This document shows positions 41,244-49,461 of a stretch of DNA of 49,461 nucleotides, piece by piece. The stretch is from Robiginitomaculum sp. (GTDB lineage Bacteria > Pseudomonadota > Alphaproteobacteria > Caulobacterales > Maricaulaceae), in contig JAKIUV010000009.1 of NCBI GenBank assembly GCA_021647375.1, positions 1 to 49,461 of the forward strand. The letters run 5' to 3'. Below the pieces are notes generated by a model. That model had not been told where the DNA came from, made no database searches, and saw only the letters and a list, made by a program, of their open reading frames with translations. The first letter of the stretch is position 1, and each line of letters starts with the position of its first letter. Position numbers and translations under genes: made by a program.

Positions 41244-41264
41244 TATATTCTATTTTCGCTAAAA

Positions 41265-42872
41265 CTATTGGGTGCTAATGGTAATGCCGAGCGCGTTGAA
41301 ATCTGGCATGGAGCCAAAGGCAGCACCCATAGCAATGCCGCCGGGGTTGACAGGTTTGGTCGGACTCATATCAAACACCAATGTACCGCCGCCGTCTATG
41401 AAACTACTCACCGCGTCGCGCAAATCATCTGCTAGTTTTTGCTGGCCTTCATCCTGTGCTTCCATACTAATACGCCCTAGAGTTTTTTTGATTTTCTCTT
41501 TTAAAGCGTCTGGCGTCGTTTCTTGTTGTTCGGCGGCCATTTTAAAATACCGGTCCACAATAGAATCGTCGCGCAAAGCAATCCGTAACTTACCAACCTC
41601 AAGCGCACTGGCCATACCTATAGCGGCCATAGGGTTTTTCATGGCACCGCCAGATTGCGCAGCTACGGCTTGTTCCGTAAACGCTTTATAGCCCGAAATA
41701 TCAATATCATAACTGAAACGAAAACCATCGCGCATTTCGATATAGCTATCATGGGTTTTCAGCGTATCGTTCTTTTCGTCCATAACGCTTTTGCCGTTCA
41801 TGGTAAATTCAAAACGGTCATAGCCCATAGTTGAGAGCATTTTTGATAGCTTCTTTTGACCCAGAATTTTCCCGTCCTTGGGCGGGATGATGCTGAGCGG
41901 CGACATTTTTTGCGACATGGTGACAATACCGTTTTTCTTGTCGGCACTGGCCTCGTAGGATTTCAGCGTCACTTTTAAGCCATCAGCATCTATATCCAAG
42001 TCGCGTAAATTCACCGATTTGAAGTCCGGATCATATACATTCATGGAACTCATAATATTGGCGAGCGCCTTTCCGTTTCCGTCGCGACCGCCCGCCATGG
42101 ATTCGGCCATGAGACCTTTGTATTTTTCCAAATTAGCGCCCGTGACATCAAAGCCGCCTAAGGACATTTTGATCCGGCCTTTGTCTTCATCTTCAAGCTT
42201 TGCATCAAGCTCCAGACCCGCGATGCTGAAAATTCCTGTCTCGTCTTTGGCTTCCCCCATAGACATAGATTTAATCGAGAAGTTGGAATCATCGCTGCTG
42301 GCTTCCATGTTCGTGAACGCCAGAGCCTGAAAACCGATGTCGCCGTCCATATCGTCTAGGGCGTCTTTATCGCCGCCGAACAAATCCACCAACTCCGCCA
42401 CCAATGCCGGTGATGGTTTGACTAGTGACACAGTGCCGATGCTTAAATTGCCCTCCGCATCTTTGTCCCCGGCATCTTTATCTGTAACAGTAAAGTTCCG
42501 AAATTCAATTTTGTCAAAACTGGCTTGCTCCCCTTGCATATGGGCGCCCCAAAGCTCGACTTTAGCAATTTTTATGTCCGCGTCTTTATTGCCCTTAACC
42601 ACAACGTCCGAATATGTGTAATTACCTTTGTCGCCGTCGCGCTTGGCCCATGACAAAGCCCCGCTACCAGATTGGTCTAACGAGAGCGCCGTCAAAGCCT
42701 GCACGGCTTCGGCGTTGTCAACTTTACGGGCCGCAACTTTTTCAATTTTTGCGATTTCGGCATTTTCCGGCTTGTCCTTGCCCCCGCAACCACTCAATAT
42801 AAGCGTAGCGGACAGTGCGCCAACTAGTGCGAGTGTCGAAACTTTGAGATGTTTTTGCGAAAGTATATTCAT
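41265..42872 (-). CDS. Large hypothetical lipoprotein
   Basis: From ATG 42872 the protein is 535 residues with a lipobox LILSGC (Cys29). The rest is acidic, rich in Asp, Lys, Ala and Met, and made of repeated short beta-strand segments such as KSMSMGEAKDETGIFSIAGLEL and DIDADGLKVTLKSYEAS, suggesting an elongated repeat-beta structure. It resembles bacterial proteins that bind lipids or bridge the envelope only in general form; I do not recognise a specific family. The frame is open to 42992, but that part lacks a signal peptide. It diverges from the YgjP-like gene by 61 bp. Confidence 0.8.
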   Translation of the reverse strand: MNILSQKHLKVSTLALVGALSATLILSGCGGKDKPENAEIAKIEKVAARKVDNAEAVQALTALSLDQSGSGALSWAKRDGDKGNYTYSDVVVKGNKDADIKIAKVELWGAHMQGEQASFDKIEFRNFTVTDKDAGDKDAEGNLSIGTVSLVKPSPALVAELVDLFGGDKDALDDMDGDIGFQALAFTNMEASSDDSNFSIKSMSMGEAKDETGIFSIAGLELDAKLEDEDKGRIKMSLGGFDVTGANLEKYKGLMAESMAGGRDGNGKALANIMSSMNVYDPDFKSVNLRDLDIDADGLKVTLKSYEASADKKNGIVTMSQKMSPLSIIPPKDGKILGQKKLSKMLSTMGYDRFEFTMNGKSVMDEKNDTLKTHDSYIEMRDGFRFSYDIDISGYKAFTEQAVAAQSGGAMKNPMAAIGMASALEVGKLRIALRDDSIVDRYFKMAAEQQETTPDALKEKIKKTLGRISMEAQDEGQQKLADDLRDAVSSFIDGGGTLVFDMSPTKPVNPGGIAMGAAFGSMPDFNALGITISTQ

Positions 42873-42933
42873 GGCGGGATTCCTGTCTAAATTAAATAAA
42901 GCTAAATCAAATCTGCTGACACCTAATAAGATA

Positions 42934-43662
42934 ATGGTGCAAGGCGCAAGAAGCAATACCACATGGACGGATGATAATGATCCGCGCATCATTTATTATC
43001 TACGACCACGGGCGCGCCGCATCAGCATAAAAATGGATACGGCAGGGCGGCGGGTTTCTGTGACGGTGCCGGGCAGTGAACGACGGCTAAAGGACGCCCA
43101 AAAATTCGTGCGTGAAAAATACGACTGGATATTGGTACAACTCGAAGCCATGCCGATAGCCCAACCCTATGTGGACGGCGGCGAGGTTTTGTTTCGCGGG
43201 CAAACCTATACGCTCTATAGCCCCAGCCCGCGCGGGCATCCGTATTTCGATGAAGAGCAAAGACACCTGATAGTCCCGGCACATGCTGATACCCTGTCTG
43301 GGCGCACCAAGCGGTTCTTAATCCGCGAAGCCCGCACCGCCCTAACCAATTGCACCCATGTCCATGCCGGCGCGCTCGGTAAAACGGTCAACAAAATCAG
43401 TGTCCGCGACACCAGCTCGCGCTGGGGTTCGTGCGTCAGCCGCAAATCCGGCACCCACATATCCTATTCATGGCGCCTAATCTGCGCCCCGCCATACGTG
43501 CTAGATTACGTAGCAGCCCACGAATGCGCCCATTTGATACACCCCGACCACTCAAAAAACTTCTGGGGTCTCTGCGACGAGCTAGTAGACACAGTAAATC
43601 CAGCAAAAGCATGGCTGAAACGGCACGGCGACAAATTACATGCCGTGGGAGCGGAGGTTTAA
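42934..43662 (+). CDS. YgjP-like (SprT/WLM group) zinc metallopeptidase
   Basis: From ATG 42934 the protein is 242 residues. The zinc motif is YVAAHECAHLIHPDHSKNFW: His-Glu-x-x-His plus a further His, as in YgjP/DUF45 proteins. Upstream, SVRDTSSRWGSCVSRKSGT and ISYSWRLICAPPYVLDYV are also typical. The N-terminal part has a beta-rich domain with RRISIKMDTAGRRVSVTVPG. The frame is open upstream to 42628 across the antisense of the lipoprotein gene, which I discount. The PcfJ-like gene starts 2 bp after its stop. Confidence 0.88.
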   Translation: MVQGARSNTTWTDDNDPRIIYYLRPRARRISIKMDTAGRRVSVTVPGSERRLKDAQKFVREKYDWILVQLEAMPIAQPYVDGGEVLFRGQTYTLYSPSPRGHPYFDEEQRHLIVPAHADTLSGRTKRFLIREARTALTNCTHVHAGALGKTVNKISVRDTSSRWGSCVSRKSGTHISYSWRLICAPPYVLDYVAAHECAHLIHPDHSKNFWGLCDELVDTVNPAKAWLKRHGDKLHAVGAEV

Positions 43663-43664
43663 CC

Positions 43665-45125
43665 ATGGCACGCAGGCCGGAATATATTAGAGAAAACGAC
43701 CCCTTGCCCACAAAAATGGAAAGGCATATTGATAGATTAGGATTTGAAAACTCGGAACATTATTTTGATTGGTGTTGGGAAAATGGTTTTGATGGCACTA
43801 TAGAAAAGTCAAAAACTGATCTACAAGACGAATTGGAAGCTTTTGCTACCAGCTTAGAGAAAAAGGCAAAGCAACATAGATTACACAAAAACCCGAAGGC
43901 TTTTTTGAAAGCCGCATGTTCAGGCAAAATCACTTCAGACGAAATTGATCGCCCGAATTTCAAAAGGGCCGTCAGAGAAATTGAGGCCAGCAACGAATCC
44001 GAAGCCATTAGAGAATCGCTGCTCGCAATGTTATTGGCGCTTTTAAAGGAGAAGGATTTACTCTTCGAAACAACGACTGCGCGCGGCGAAACGCCCTACA
44101 TTAGAGGGCTAATAAAAATCCATGACAGAAAAACACTTTGGTTGCGACCGTTGGAAAAATGGAAGCCAAAGAGCAATAATAGCTTGAAGAAATTCGGAGA
44201 ACTTACCCACTATTTATTTGATCAATATGGCGATGTGCCTGTATTTATGGAGGCTGTGTGGCTGCGTACAGACCGCCCCAGTTGGCGGTATAGAGACTGG
44301 TTTGTGCATTTGGGCAGAGGGTACAATCTTCGGACCGCTAAGTCTCCAATTCCGATAACAAAGAAAATGGCACACCATTTCCAACAGGCTCCACATGATT
44401 ACACAGTAGAACAAGCAATCCGGTGGGCGCAATTAAAAGCGCTCGGTGCGTCGGAAAACGCCATAAATGCATGTGTCGCAACAAGAATTTGTCGTTCCTT
44501 TGAAAATGAGGACTTTTGGTTTACCGTTTTGCGGTTTATTGCACGCAACCCTATGCTCGACCCAAGACAAATTGGCCCCTTGATAGATTATTTACACAAT
44601 CAAAAATTTGTCCCTGTTGAGATGGAAGTTGCCTTGGGCGAATGGCGACAACTGCCGCCGCCACAGCCCGGGCTTTCCATGTCTGGACGAACAGTTATTA
44701 CGCTCATGCGACAAGTCGCGGCCTGGCATGATGACCTTGGGCGCATACAAAATTTATCCAATGCGGCCTATGCCGCACCTGCTTTCAAAGGCACCGTAAT
44801 TAAAAAACGCAATGGCTCGCAAACTATTCGTTGGATAATTCGCCAGCTGCGAAGTGCAGGAGAACTTCAAAAAGAAAGCGAAGAGCTTAATCATTGCGTA
44901 GCAAGCTATCATTGGTCTTGCATGAAAGGACAGTGTACGATTTGGAGTCTTTCATTTACCATAGACGGGCATACTCATGAACGGCGACAAACCATTGAGG
45001 TTTCCAAAGACGGGACAATTGTTCAATGCCGTGGATTAGCCAACCGGGATCCAAACACGGAAGAGTGGTCAATAATCACCGCATGGGCGGATCAATCAAA
45101 TCTAGATGTCTCGACTTACCTGTAA
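43665..45125 (+). CDS. PcfJ-like domain protein
   Basis: From ATG 43665, with a strong GGAGG 9 bases upstream, the product is 486 residues. The C-terminal part resembles PcfJ-like proteins: SEELNHCVASYHWSCMKGQ, WSLSFTIDG, RRQTIEVSKDGTIVQCRG, and ANRDPNTEEWSIITAWA. PcfJ was named from a conjugative plasmid; its function is unknown. The N-terminal ~300 residues are helical and charged. Codon use differs from neighbours, with many AGA Arg codons and lower GC, which suggests recent transfer. The tight junction with the YgjP-like gene suggests they now share a transcript. Confidence 0.75.
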   Translation: MARRPEYIRENDPLPTKMERHIDRLGFENSEHYFDWCWENGFDGTIEKSKTDLQDELEAFATSLEKKAKQHRLHKNPKAFLKAACSGKITSDEIDRPNFKRAVREIEASNESEAIRESLLAMLLALLKEKDLLFETTTARGETPYIRGLIKIHDRKTLWLRPLEKWKPKSNNSLKKFGELTHYLFDQYGDVPVFMEAVWLRTDRPSWRYRDWFVHLGRGYNLRTAKSPIPITKKMAHHFQQAPHDYTVEQAIRWAQLKALGASENAINACVATRICRSFENEDFWFTVLRFIARNPMLDPRQIGPLIDYLHNQKFVPVEMEVALGEWRQLPPPQPGLSMSGRTVITLMRQVAAWHDDLGRIQNLSNAAYAAPAFKGTVIKKRNGSQTIRWIIRQLRSAGELQKESEELNHCVASYHWSCMKGQCTIWSLSFTIDGHTHERRQTIEVSKDGTIVQCRGLANRDPNTEEWSIITAWADQSNLDVSTYL

Positions 45126-45153
45126 TGGTGCCGATGGTTTTGGATTAGTCATC

Positions 45154-45603
45154 TTACCCAACATCCTTCGGCGATTCCATGACTATGTGGGAGGAGATTT
45201 TGCTGAGCTGGGGGCAGATACCTAGGGTTTCTGTGTGGAATTGTTTATAGGCTTGCAGGTCTGCGACTTCGACCCGCAGGATGTATTCGATGTCGCCTGT
45301 GACATGGTGGCATTCGCGAACTTCTGGGGCGGCTGCCATGGCTTTGGTAAAGGCCACTTGGTCGTCTTTTTGGTGACGCACTAGGCCGACCGCGACAATG
45401 ACGGTGAAGCCGCCGTCCAACTTCGAGCGGTCGATAACGGCGCGGTAGCCCGTAATGATGCCGGCGCGTTCTAATTCTTGCACCCGGCGCAAACAGGCGG
45501 ATTGGGACAGCCCGACCCGCTCGGCCAATTTGATATTGGACAGGCGCCCGTCTTGTTCAAGTTCGTGAATTATCTTGCGTGTGATGGCGTCTAATTTGTG
45601 CAT
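45154..45603 (-). CDS. Lrp/AsnC family regulator (second)
   Basis: From ATG 45603 the protein is 149 residues. It has the AsnC helix-turn-helix (IKLAERVGLSQSACLRRVQELE, about 23-44) and the RAM domain (VRECHHVTGDIEYILRVEVADL). It is divergent from the PLP decarboxylase gene, 97 bp away, the same layout as the first Lrp gene and the methionine gamma-lyase. It probably controls that neighbour in response to an amino acid. The frame is open 9 codons further upstream to 45630. Confidence 0.9.
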   Translation of the reverse strand: MHKLDAITRKIIHELEQDGRLSNIKLAERVGLSQSACLRRVQELERAGIITGYRAVIDRSKLDGGFTVIVAVGLVRHQKDDQVAFTKAMAAAPEVRECHHVTGDIEYILRVEVADLQAYKQFHTETLGICPQLSKISSHIVMESPKDVG

Positions 45604-45616
45604 AATTGTGTTATTA

Positions 45617-45663
45617 GCGCATTTTAGCACAATAAAGCAAACACATTGCGCCGATTATCGCAT
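45617..45663. promoter_or_regulatory. Candidate Lrp-type operator sites
   Basis: GCGCATTTTAGCACAA (45617-45632) resembles, at 12 of 16 positions, the reverse complement of the palindrome at 18768-18783. A second related sequence, TTGCGCCGATTATCGCAT (45646-45663), has the same TTGCGC...GCAT ends. Both lie between the divergent regulator and decarboxylase starts. Function is inferred from symmetry and position. Confidence 0.4.
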
Positions 45664-45700
45664 ATATTTGCCGCGAAACAGATGAAAAGAGGGTTCCCAC

Positions 45701-47095
45701 ATGACCAACACATTACAAGACGCCATGTTCCAACAGCTCAAATCAAAGGCCATTTTCGAGCAGGCCAAATCCTATGCGGGGGCATATACGGACGGCGTGA
45801 TGCAGCGGGATGTTTACCCCAAGGACGCGGCCATCGAAGACCTGGAACAATTCAGCGAACCCATGCCCGTGCACCGAGGTGATGCTAGCGATATTTTAAG
45901 CCTGCTACACAAAGTCGGCTCGCCTGCCACCCTGCCGACACTGGGCGGGCGGTATTTTGGTTTTGTGACGGGTAGTGTTATTCCGGTAGCGTTGGCGGCG
46001 AAATGGCTCAGTGATGTATGGGATCAAAACCCGGCCATGTATGTGCTGTCGCCTGTTTCGGCCAAATTGGAATCCCTGTGCCAAAACTGGCTGGTGGATT
46101 TGTTTGGGCTGCCAAAGAATACGGTCGCCGGTTTTGTCAGCGGCTCGTCCATGGCGACTTTTTGCGGGCTGGCGGCGGCGCGCTATCATTTACTTAAGCA
46201 AGCCGGGTGGGATGTAAACACAAAGGGTCTGAACGGTGCGCCCAAATTACGGATTATCGCCAGCCGTCAAATCCACGGCACCGTCATTAAGGCGGCGGCA
46301 TTGCTCGGTCTCGGCGTCGATAGTTTTGAATGGGTCGACATGGATGCAGAGGGGCGGATAATAGCGGAAAATATGCCCAAATTAGACGAACGCTGTATCG
46401 TCATTGGGCAAGCGGGCAATGTCAATTCCGGCGCATTTGAAGACTTTGAGATCATATGCAAAGCCGCCCGCAAAGCGGGGGCTTGGGTGCATGTGGACGG
46501 GGCGTTTGGGCTTTGGGCGGCGGCAACGACAAGGCTTAAGCATTTGACCAAGGGCGTGAATTTGGCTCATTCTTGGTCGGTGGACGGCCATAAAACCTTA
46601 AATGCGCCCTATGATAACGGTATCATTTTATGCACAGAACCAGATGCCATGGTCAATGCTCTACAATTATCCGGCGACTATATCGTCCATAGCCCAAAAC
46701 GCGACGGTATGTTGTTCACCCCCGAAATGTCGCGCCGCGCCCACGGTACGGAGCTTTGGGCGGCGCTTAAATATCTGGGCAAGGACGGGGTGGATGAACT
46801 TGTATGCGGCCTACACGACAGAGCCGTGCAAATGGCAGACGAGCTTCGGGTCGCCGGGTTTGAGATTATGAACGAGGTGGTGTTTAATCAGGTTATGGTG
46901 GCGTGCGAGACCGACGATATAACGAACCAGACAATGGCAAATGTTCAAATGAGCGGTGAGTGCTGGGCGGGCGGTTCCAAATGGCATGGCCGCCAAGTCA
47001 TACGGATCAGCATATGTTCTTGGGCCACCACAAAAGCCGATATAACAAGATCGTGCCGCGCATTCATAGACGCTCGCGCCATGGCAAATGCTTAA
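45701..47095 (+). CDS. PLP-dependent group II amino acid decarboxylase
   Basis: The 464-residue protein belongs to the aromatic amino acid/glutamate decarboxylase group. Conserved parts are GGRYFGFVTGSVIPVALAAK, GFVSGSSMATFCGLAAAR, the PLP-contact WVHVDGAFGLW (Asp266), and the Schiff-base Lys298 in SWSVDGHKTLNAPYDNG. The C-terminal region is shortened compared with animal enzymes. Which amino acid is decarboxylated cannot be told from sequence; the divergent Lrp regulator suggests amino acid-responsive expression. Its stop overlaps the convergent Sel1 gene by 4 bp. Confidence 0.85.
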   Translation: MTNTLQDAMFQQLKSKAIFEQAKSYAGAYTDGVMQRDVYPKDAAIEDLEQFSEPMPVHRGDASDILSLLHKVGSPATLPTLGGRYFGFVTGSVIPVALAAKWLSDVWDQNPAMYVLSPVSAKLESLCQNWLVDLFGLPKNTVAGFVSGSSMATFCGLAAARYHLLKQAGWDVNTKGLNGAPKLRIIASRQIHGTVIKAAALLGLGVDSFEWVDMDAEGRIIAENMPKLDERCIVIGQAGNVNSGAFEDFEIICKAARKAGAWVHVDGAFGLWAAATTRLKHLTKGVNLAHSWSVDGHKTLNAPYDNGIILCTEPDAMVNALQLSGDYIVHSPKRDGMLFTPEMSRRAHGTELWAALKYLGKDGVDELVCGLHDRAVQMADELRVAGFEIMNEVVFNQVMVACETDDITNQTMANVQMSGECWAGGSKWHGRQVIRISICSWATTKADITRSCRAFIDARAMANA

Positions 47096-47655
47096 CGCAG
47101 TCCAAGTTCAGAAGATTTGATACTAGCCAATACGGTATTGGCCGTGCTGACACCGTTCTCTGACGCGATGAGTAATAGAGCATTGGCTTTGGTGATGTCT
47201 TGTGTTTGAAGCGTGCCGTTTTGGTAAAGACGACCCAATTCGTATTGAGCGGCGGCATTGTTTTGCGCCGCTGCTTTTTCGAGCCAATGCGCGGCTAGCT
47301 TTATGTTTTGCTCCCCGCTCATATCCTTTAAATATAGGCGCGCCAAATTGGTTTGCGCTTGCGCATCGCCGGACATAGATGCGAGTTTATATTGCTCCAA
47401 AGCTATGGTCATATTTTGCGCTACCCCAGTACCGTTTTCGTAGAGCTGCGCCAAAAAACCGTGGGCTGGCATATAGCCGTCCGCCGCCAATTGATTGGCG
47501 CGGGTATAGGCTTGTTCGAAGTCATTGTTAGCCAACGCAGTTTCGTATAGGGCGATACGCCGCGCCAAGAGCATTTCATTTTTTTGGGCAAGGCCAAACC
47601 CCACCCCGAACAGGGCGGCAAAAACAATGAGCAATAATATCAATTTTCTAAACAT
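47092..47655 (-). CDS. Sel1-repeat (TPR-like) protein
   Basis: The 187-residue protein starts with a hydrophobic helix (MFRKLILLLIVFAALFGVGF), either a signal anchor or signal peptide. Sel1-type repeats of about 36 residues follow: AHGFLAQLYENGTGVAQNM, AQTNLARLYLKDMSGEQNIK, and AQYELGRLYQNGTLQTQDIT. Such proteins act as scaffolds in the periplasm; the partner is unknown. It overlaps the convergent decarboxylase gene by 4 bp. The 98-bp gap to the penicillin-binding protein gene holds nothing I recognise. Confidence 0.88.
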   Translation of the reverse strand: MFRKLILLLIVFAALFGVGFGLAQKNEMLLARRIALYETALANNDFEQAYTRANQLAADGYMPAHGFLAQLYENGTGVAQNMTIALEQYKLASMSGDAQAQTNLARLYLKDMSGEQNIKLAAHWLEKAAAQNNAAAQYELGRLYQNGTLQTQDITKANALLLIASENGVSTANTVLASIKSSELGLR

Positions 47656-47753
47656 CTAAACCCTGAAATATCAAGGTTCTGATTAGCCGAAAATGGGTAA
47701 TGTCCCGTTAGAGGATAGGGTTGATTTTGGGTTAATTTTGAGCTTATCTGAGA

Positions 47754-49461
47754 TTAAGGCAAAGCCTTTTCCATATCAGCCAGCAGGGTTTCTAGTTTGT
47801 TACCGCGCACGATACGTACTGGCCTCGTGACAACTGGCAAGCTGGTAGCGGGCATGTCGCGCACGGTCTTACGCATGTAATTTTGCCAAATCCGCGCCGG
47901 GAGTGTGCCGCCTGTGACCCGCGCCATTTTGGAATTATCGTCATTGCCGACCCAAACCCCTGTCACCAAATCTGCCGTATACCCAACAAACCACGCATCG
48001 CGGTAATCATTGGTCGTTCCAGTTTTTCCAGCGACATCGCGCCCGTCTATACGTGCCGCCTTGCCCGTACCACTGCCGACAACGGTAGAGAGCATCATAT
48101 TGATTTGGCCTAGGGTTTGCGTGTCTAGGAGTTTAATTTTTCCCGGCGCAGTATGGGTATAAAGTATATCGCCATTATTGGCGTAAATAGCTTCAATGCC
48201 GCGCGGGGCGATACTGTAGCCCCAATTGGCGAAGGGCACATAGGCGGCGGTGAGATCATAGAGCGACATTTCCTGCGCCCCCAAGGCGAGCGACGCATAA
48301 GGTTTCAATCCGTCCAAACCCATTAAGCCCGCCGCATCGACCACTTTATCTCGTCCCACGGTTTCGCTAACCTGTACGGCCACGGTGTTAATAGACAGCG
48401 CCAAGGCCTGCTCCATAGACATAGCGCCCTGATATGTGTTGGAAAAATTCCCCGGCTGCCAACCATCAATATCAACCGGCTTATCTTCGAAAATATCCCA
48501 AGCCGAAAGACCCGATTGTAGCGCCGCCAAATAAACGAAAGGCTTAAAGGCTGACCCTGGCTGGCGGTTAGAACTGAGCGCACGGTTAAAACTGGAATGG
48601 CGATAATCAACGCCGCCGACCATTGCCCGCACCGCGCCGTCACCGTCAAAGGTCATGAGTGCCGCCTGTTGGGCATTGCGTTTATTGTCAAGCCCTTCCC
48701 TGACCGCAATTTCTGCCAACTTTTGCATTTCGAGATCAAGACTGGTGTGGATGGTGATGTCGCTGCGGGGCTGGCCGATTTCCCTGTCCATTGTCGCCAG
48801 CACCCAATCGGTAAAATACCGCGCGCCGACATTGGCGTTAATCACCAAGGGTTCAATTTCAATAGGCGTGATCATAGCCTCGTCCCATTGGGCCGGTGTG
48901 AGATAGCCCTGGGCGCGCATTTCTGCTAAAACTCGCGCCGTGCGCTCGGCGCTTAAGCGGCGGTTTTTCAACGGGTTGAGCCTGTCTGGGGCTTTTAAAA
49001 GCCCCACCAGAAGTGCCGCCTCGCTCGTGTTTAAATCTTTGGCAGGCTTGTTGAAAAACCGCTGCGCACCGCTCTCTATGCCGATCGTGCCGCCACCGAA
49101 ATAAACCCGCGATAAATAGGTCTCCAAAATTTCTTTTTTACTCATGCGCAGCTCTAACCAGACCGCAAACATGATCTCTTGCGTCTTGCGCTTCATGGTT
49201 TGCTCGCGGGTCAAGAACACATTTTTAGCAAGTTGCTGCGTGATGGTCGAGCCGCCCTGCACAACCCGCCCAGCTTTGAAATTAGCCTTGGCCGCCCGCA
49301 TCAAACCGATAGGGTCAAAGCCCGGATGTTTATAAAACCGTCTGTCTTCTATGGCAATAAGGGCTTGGGGCAGGCTTGCAGGGAGCGCGTCCAAATCAAC
49401 GGGCTTGGCTTCCGCCCCGCCTTTGCGCAAAATCTCGCGGCCATAGCGATCGAGGATGACA
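47754..49461 (-). CDS. mrcA: Penicillin-binding protein 1A-type, bifunctional (5' end beyond window)
   Basis: The reading frame continues through the right edge, so the start is outside the window. The visible part has the glycosyltransferase domain: IAIEDRRFYKHPGFDP with the catalytic Glu, QGGSTITQQLAKN, and RVYFGGGTIGIESGAQRFF. The transpeptidase domain follows: Ser nucleophile in RQPGSAFKPFVYL, LALSINTVAVQ, and VAGKTGTTNDYRDAWFVGY. It polymerises and cross-links peptidoglycan at the inner membrane. PBP1A-type is a reasonable subfamily guess; the missing N-terminus and short C-terminus leave other class A enzymes possible. Confidence 0.9.
   Translation of the reverse strand, partial: VILDRYGREILRKGGAEAKPVDLDALPASLPQALIAIEDRRFYKHPGFDPIGLMRAAKANFKAGRVVQGGSTITQQLAKNVFLTREQTMKRKTQEIMFAVWLELRMSKKEILETYLSRVYFGGGTIGIESGAQRFFNKPAKDLNTSEAALLVGLLKAPDRLNPLKNRRLSAERTARVLAEMRAQGYLTPAQWDEAMITPIEIEPLVINANVGARYFTDWVLATMDREIGQPRSDITIHTSLDLEMQKLAEIAVREGLDNKRNAQQAALMTFDGDGAVRAMVGGVDYRHSSFNRALSSNRQPGSAFKPFVYLAALQSGLSAWDIFEDKPVDIDGWQPGNFSNTYQGAMSMEQALALSINTVAVQVSETVGRDKVVDAAGLMGLDGLKPYASLALGAQEMSLYDLTAAYVPFANWGYSIAPRGIEAIYANNGDILYTHTAPGKIKLLDTQTLGQINMMLSTVVGSGTGKAARIDGRDVAGKTGTTNDYRDAWFVGYTADLVTGVWVGNDDNSKMARVTGGTLPARIWQNYMRKTVRDMPATSLPVVTRPVRIVRGNKLETLLADMEKALP

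Noticed and set aside
42628..42933. N-terminal extension of the YgjP-like protein
   Set aside because: It overlaps the signal peptide and start of the divergent lipoprotein and does not resemble the family.
43431..43664. Upstream extension of the PcfJ-like protein
   Set aside because: It overlaps the zinc-motif region of the YgjP-like gene in another frame; the ATG at 43665 with GGAGG is the natural start.

Overview
The window looks like chromosome of an alphaproteobacterium of moderate GC. The clues are the divergent RegB/RegA and SenC redox locus, the lepB-xseB-ispA-dxs gene group, AsnC-type regulators beside PLP enzymes, and many short palindromic intergenic repeats. The lineage cannot be fixed from sequence alone; a marine Maricaulales/Hyphomonadaceae-like organism is a guess. 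There is no rRNA, CRISPR array, prophage or transposase gene.

Layout. 33-5051: acyl-CoA catabolism, with a carboxylase beta subunit and a crotonase on the minus strand and two overlapping acyl-CoA dehydrogenases on the plus strand. 5199-9599: polyhydroxyalkanoate (PHA) locus with a phasin, a class II-like synthase, an intracellular depolymerase, a second phasin and a PhaD-type regulator. 9621-11434: lipoprotein and porin. 11631-15102: MarC, YggT, FolD, SDR and PyrF. 15099-20064: UbiH-like hydroxylase, glutathione synthase, C39-like lipoprotein, and an Lrp regulator divergent from a methionine gamma-lyase. 20065-21751: repeat-rich stretch with one orphan ORF. 21752-29077: Crp/Fnr regulator, an unusual porin with a Pro/Gln-rich extension, and the operon lepB > histidine phosphatase > xseB > ispA > dxs. 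29185-32617: YceI lipoprotein, TsaC, FAD-linked oxidase and YaaA.

32660-38558 is the most interesting part. It is an RNA-repair island: rtcR (sigma54 activator with a CARF sensor domain) diverges from a unit made of two tRNA-shaped genes (Gln UUG, Asn GUU) followed by rtcB ligase and rtcA cyclase. The Asn-like gene departs from near-universal tRNA positions. The island is bracketed by two copies, in opposite orientation, of one miniature element with 35-bp terminal inverted repeats. The layout suggests a mobile or once-mobile RNA-repair cassette in which tRNAs and their repair enzymes share a transcript, sensed by RtcR.

38616-41231: RegA, RegB and SenC redox regulation. 41265-49461: large lipoprotein, YgjP-like metallopeptidase, a PcfJ-like gene with foreign-looking codon use, a second Lrp/PLP-enzyme divergent pair, a Sel1-repeat protein, and a PBP1A-type penicillin-binding protein cut by the window edge.
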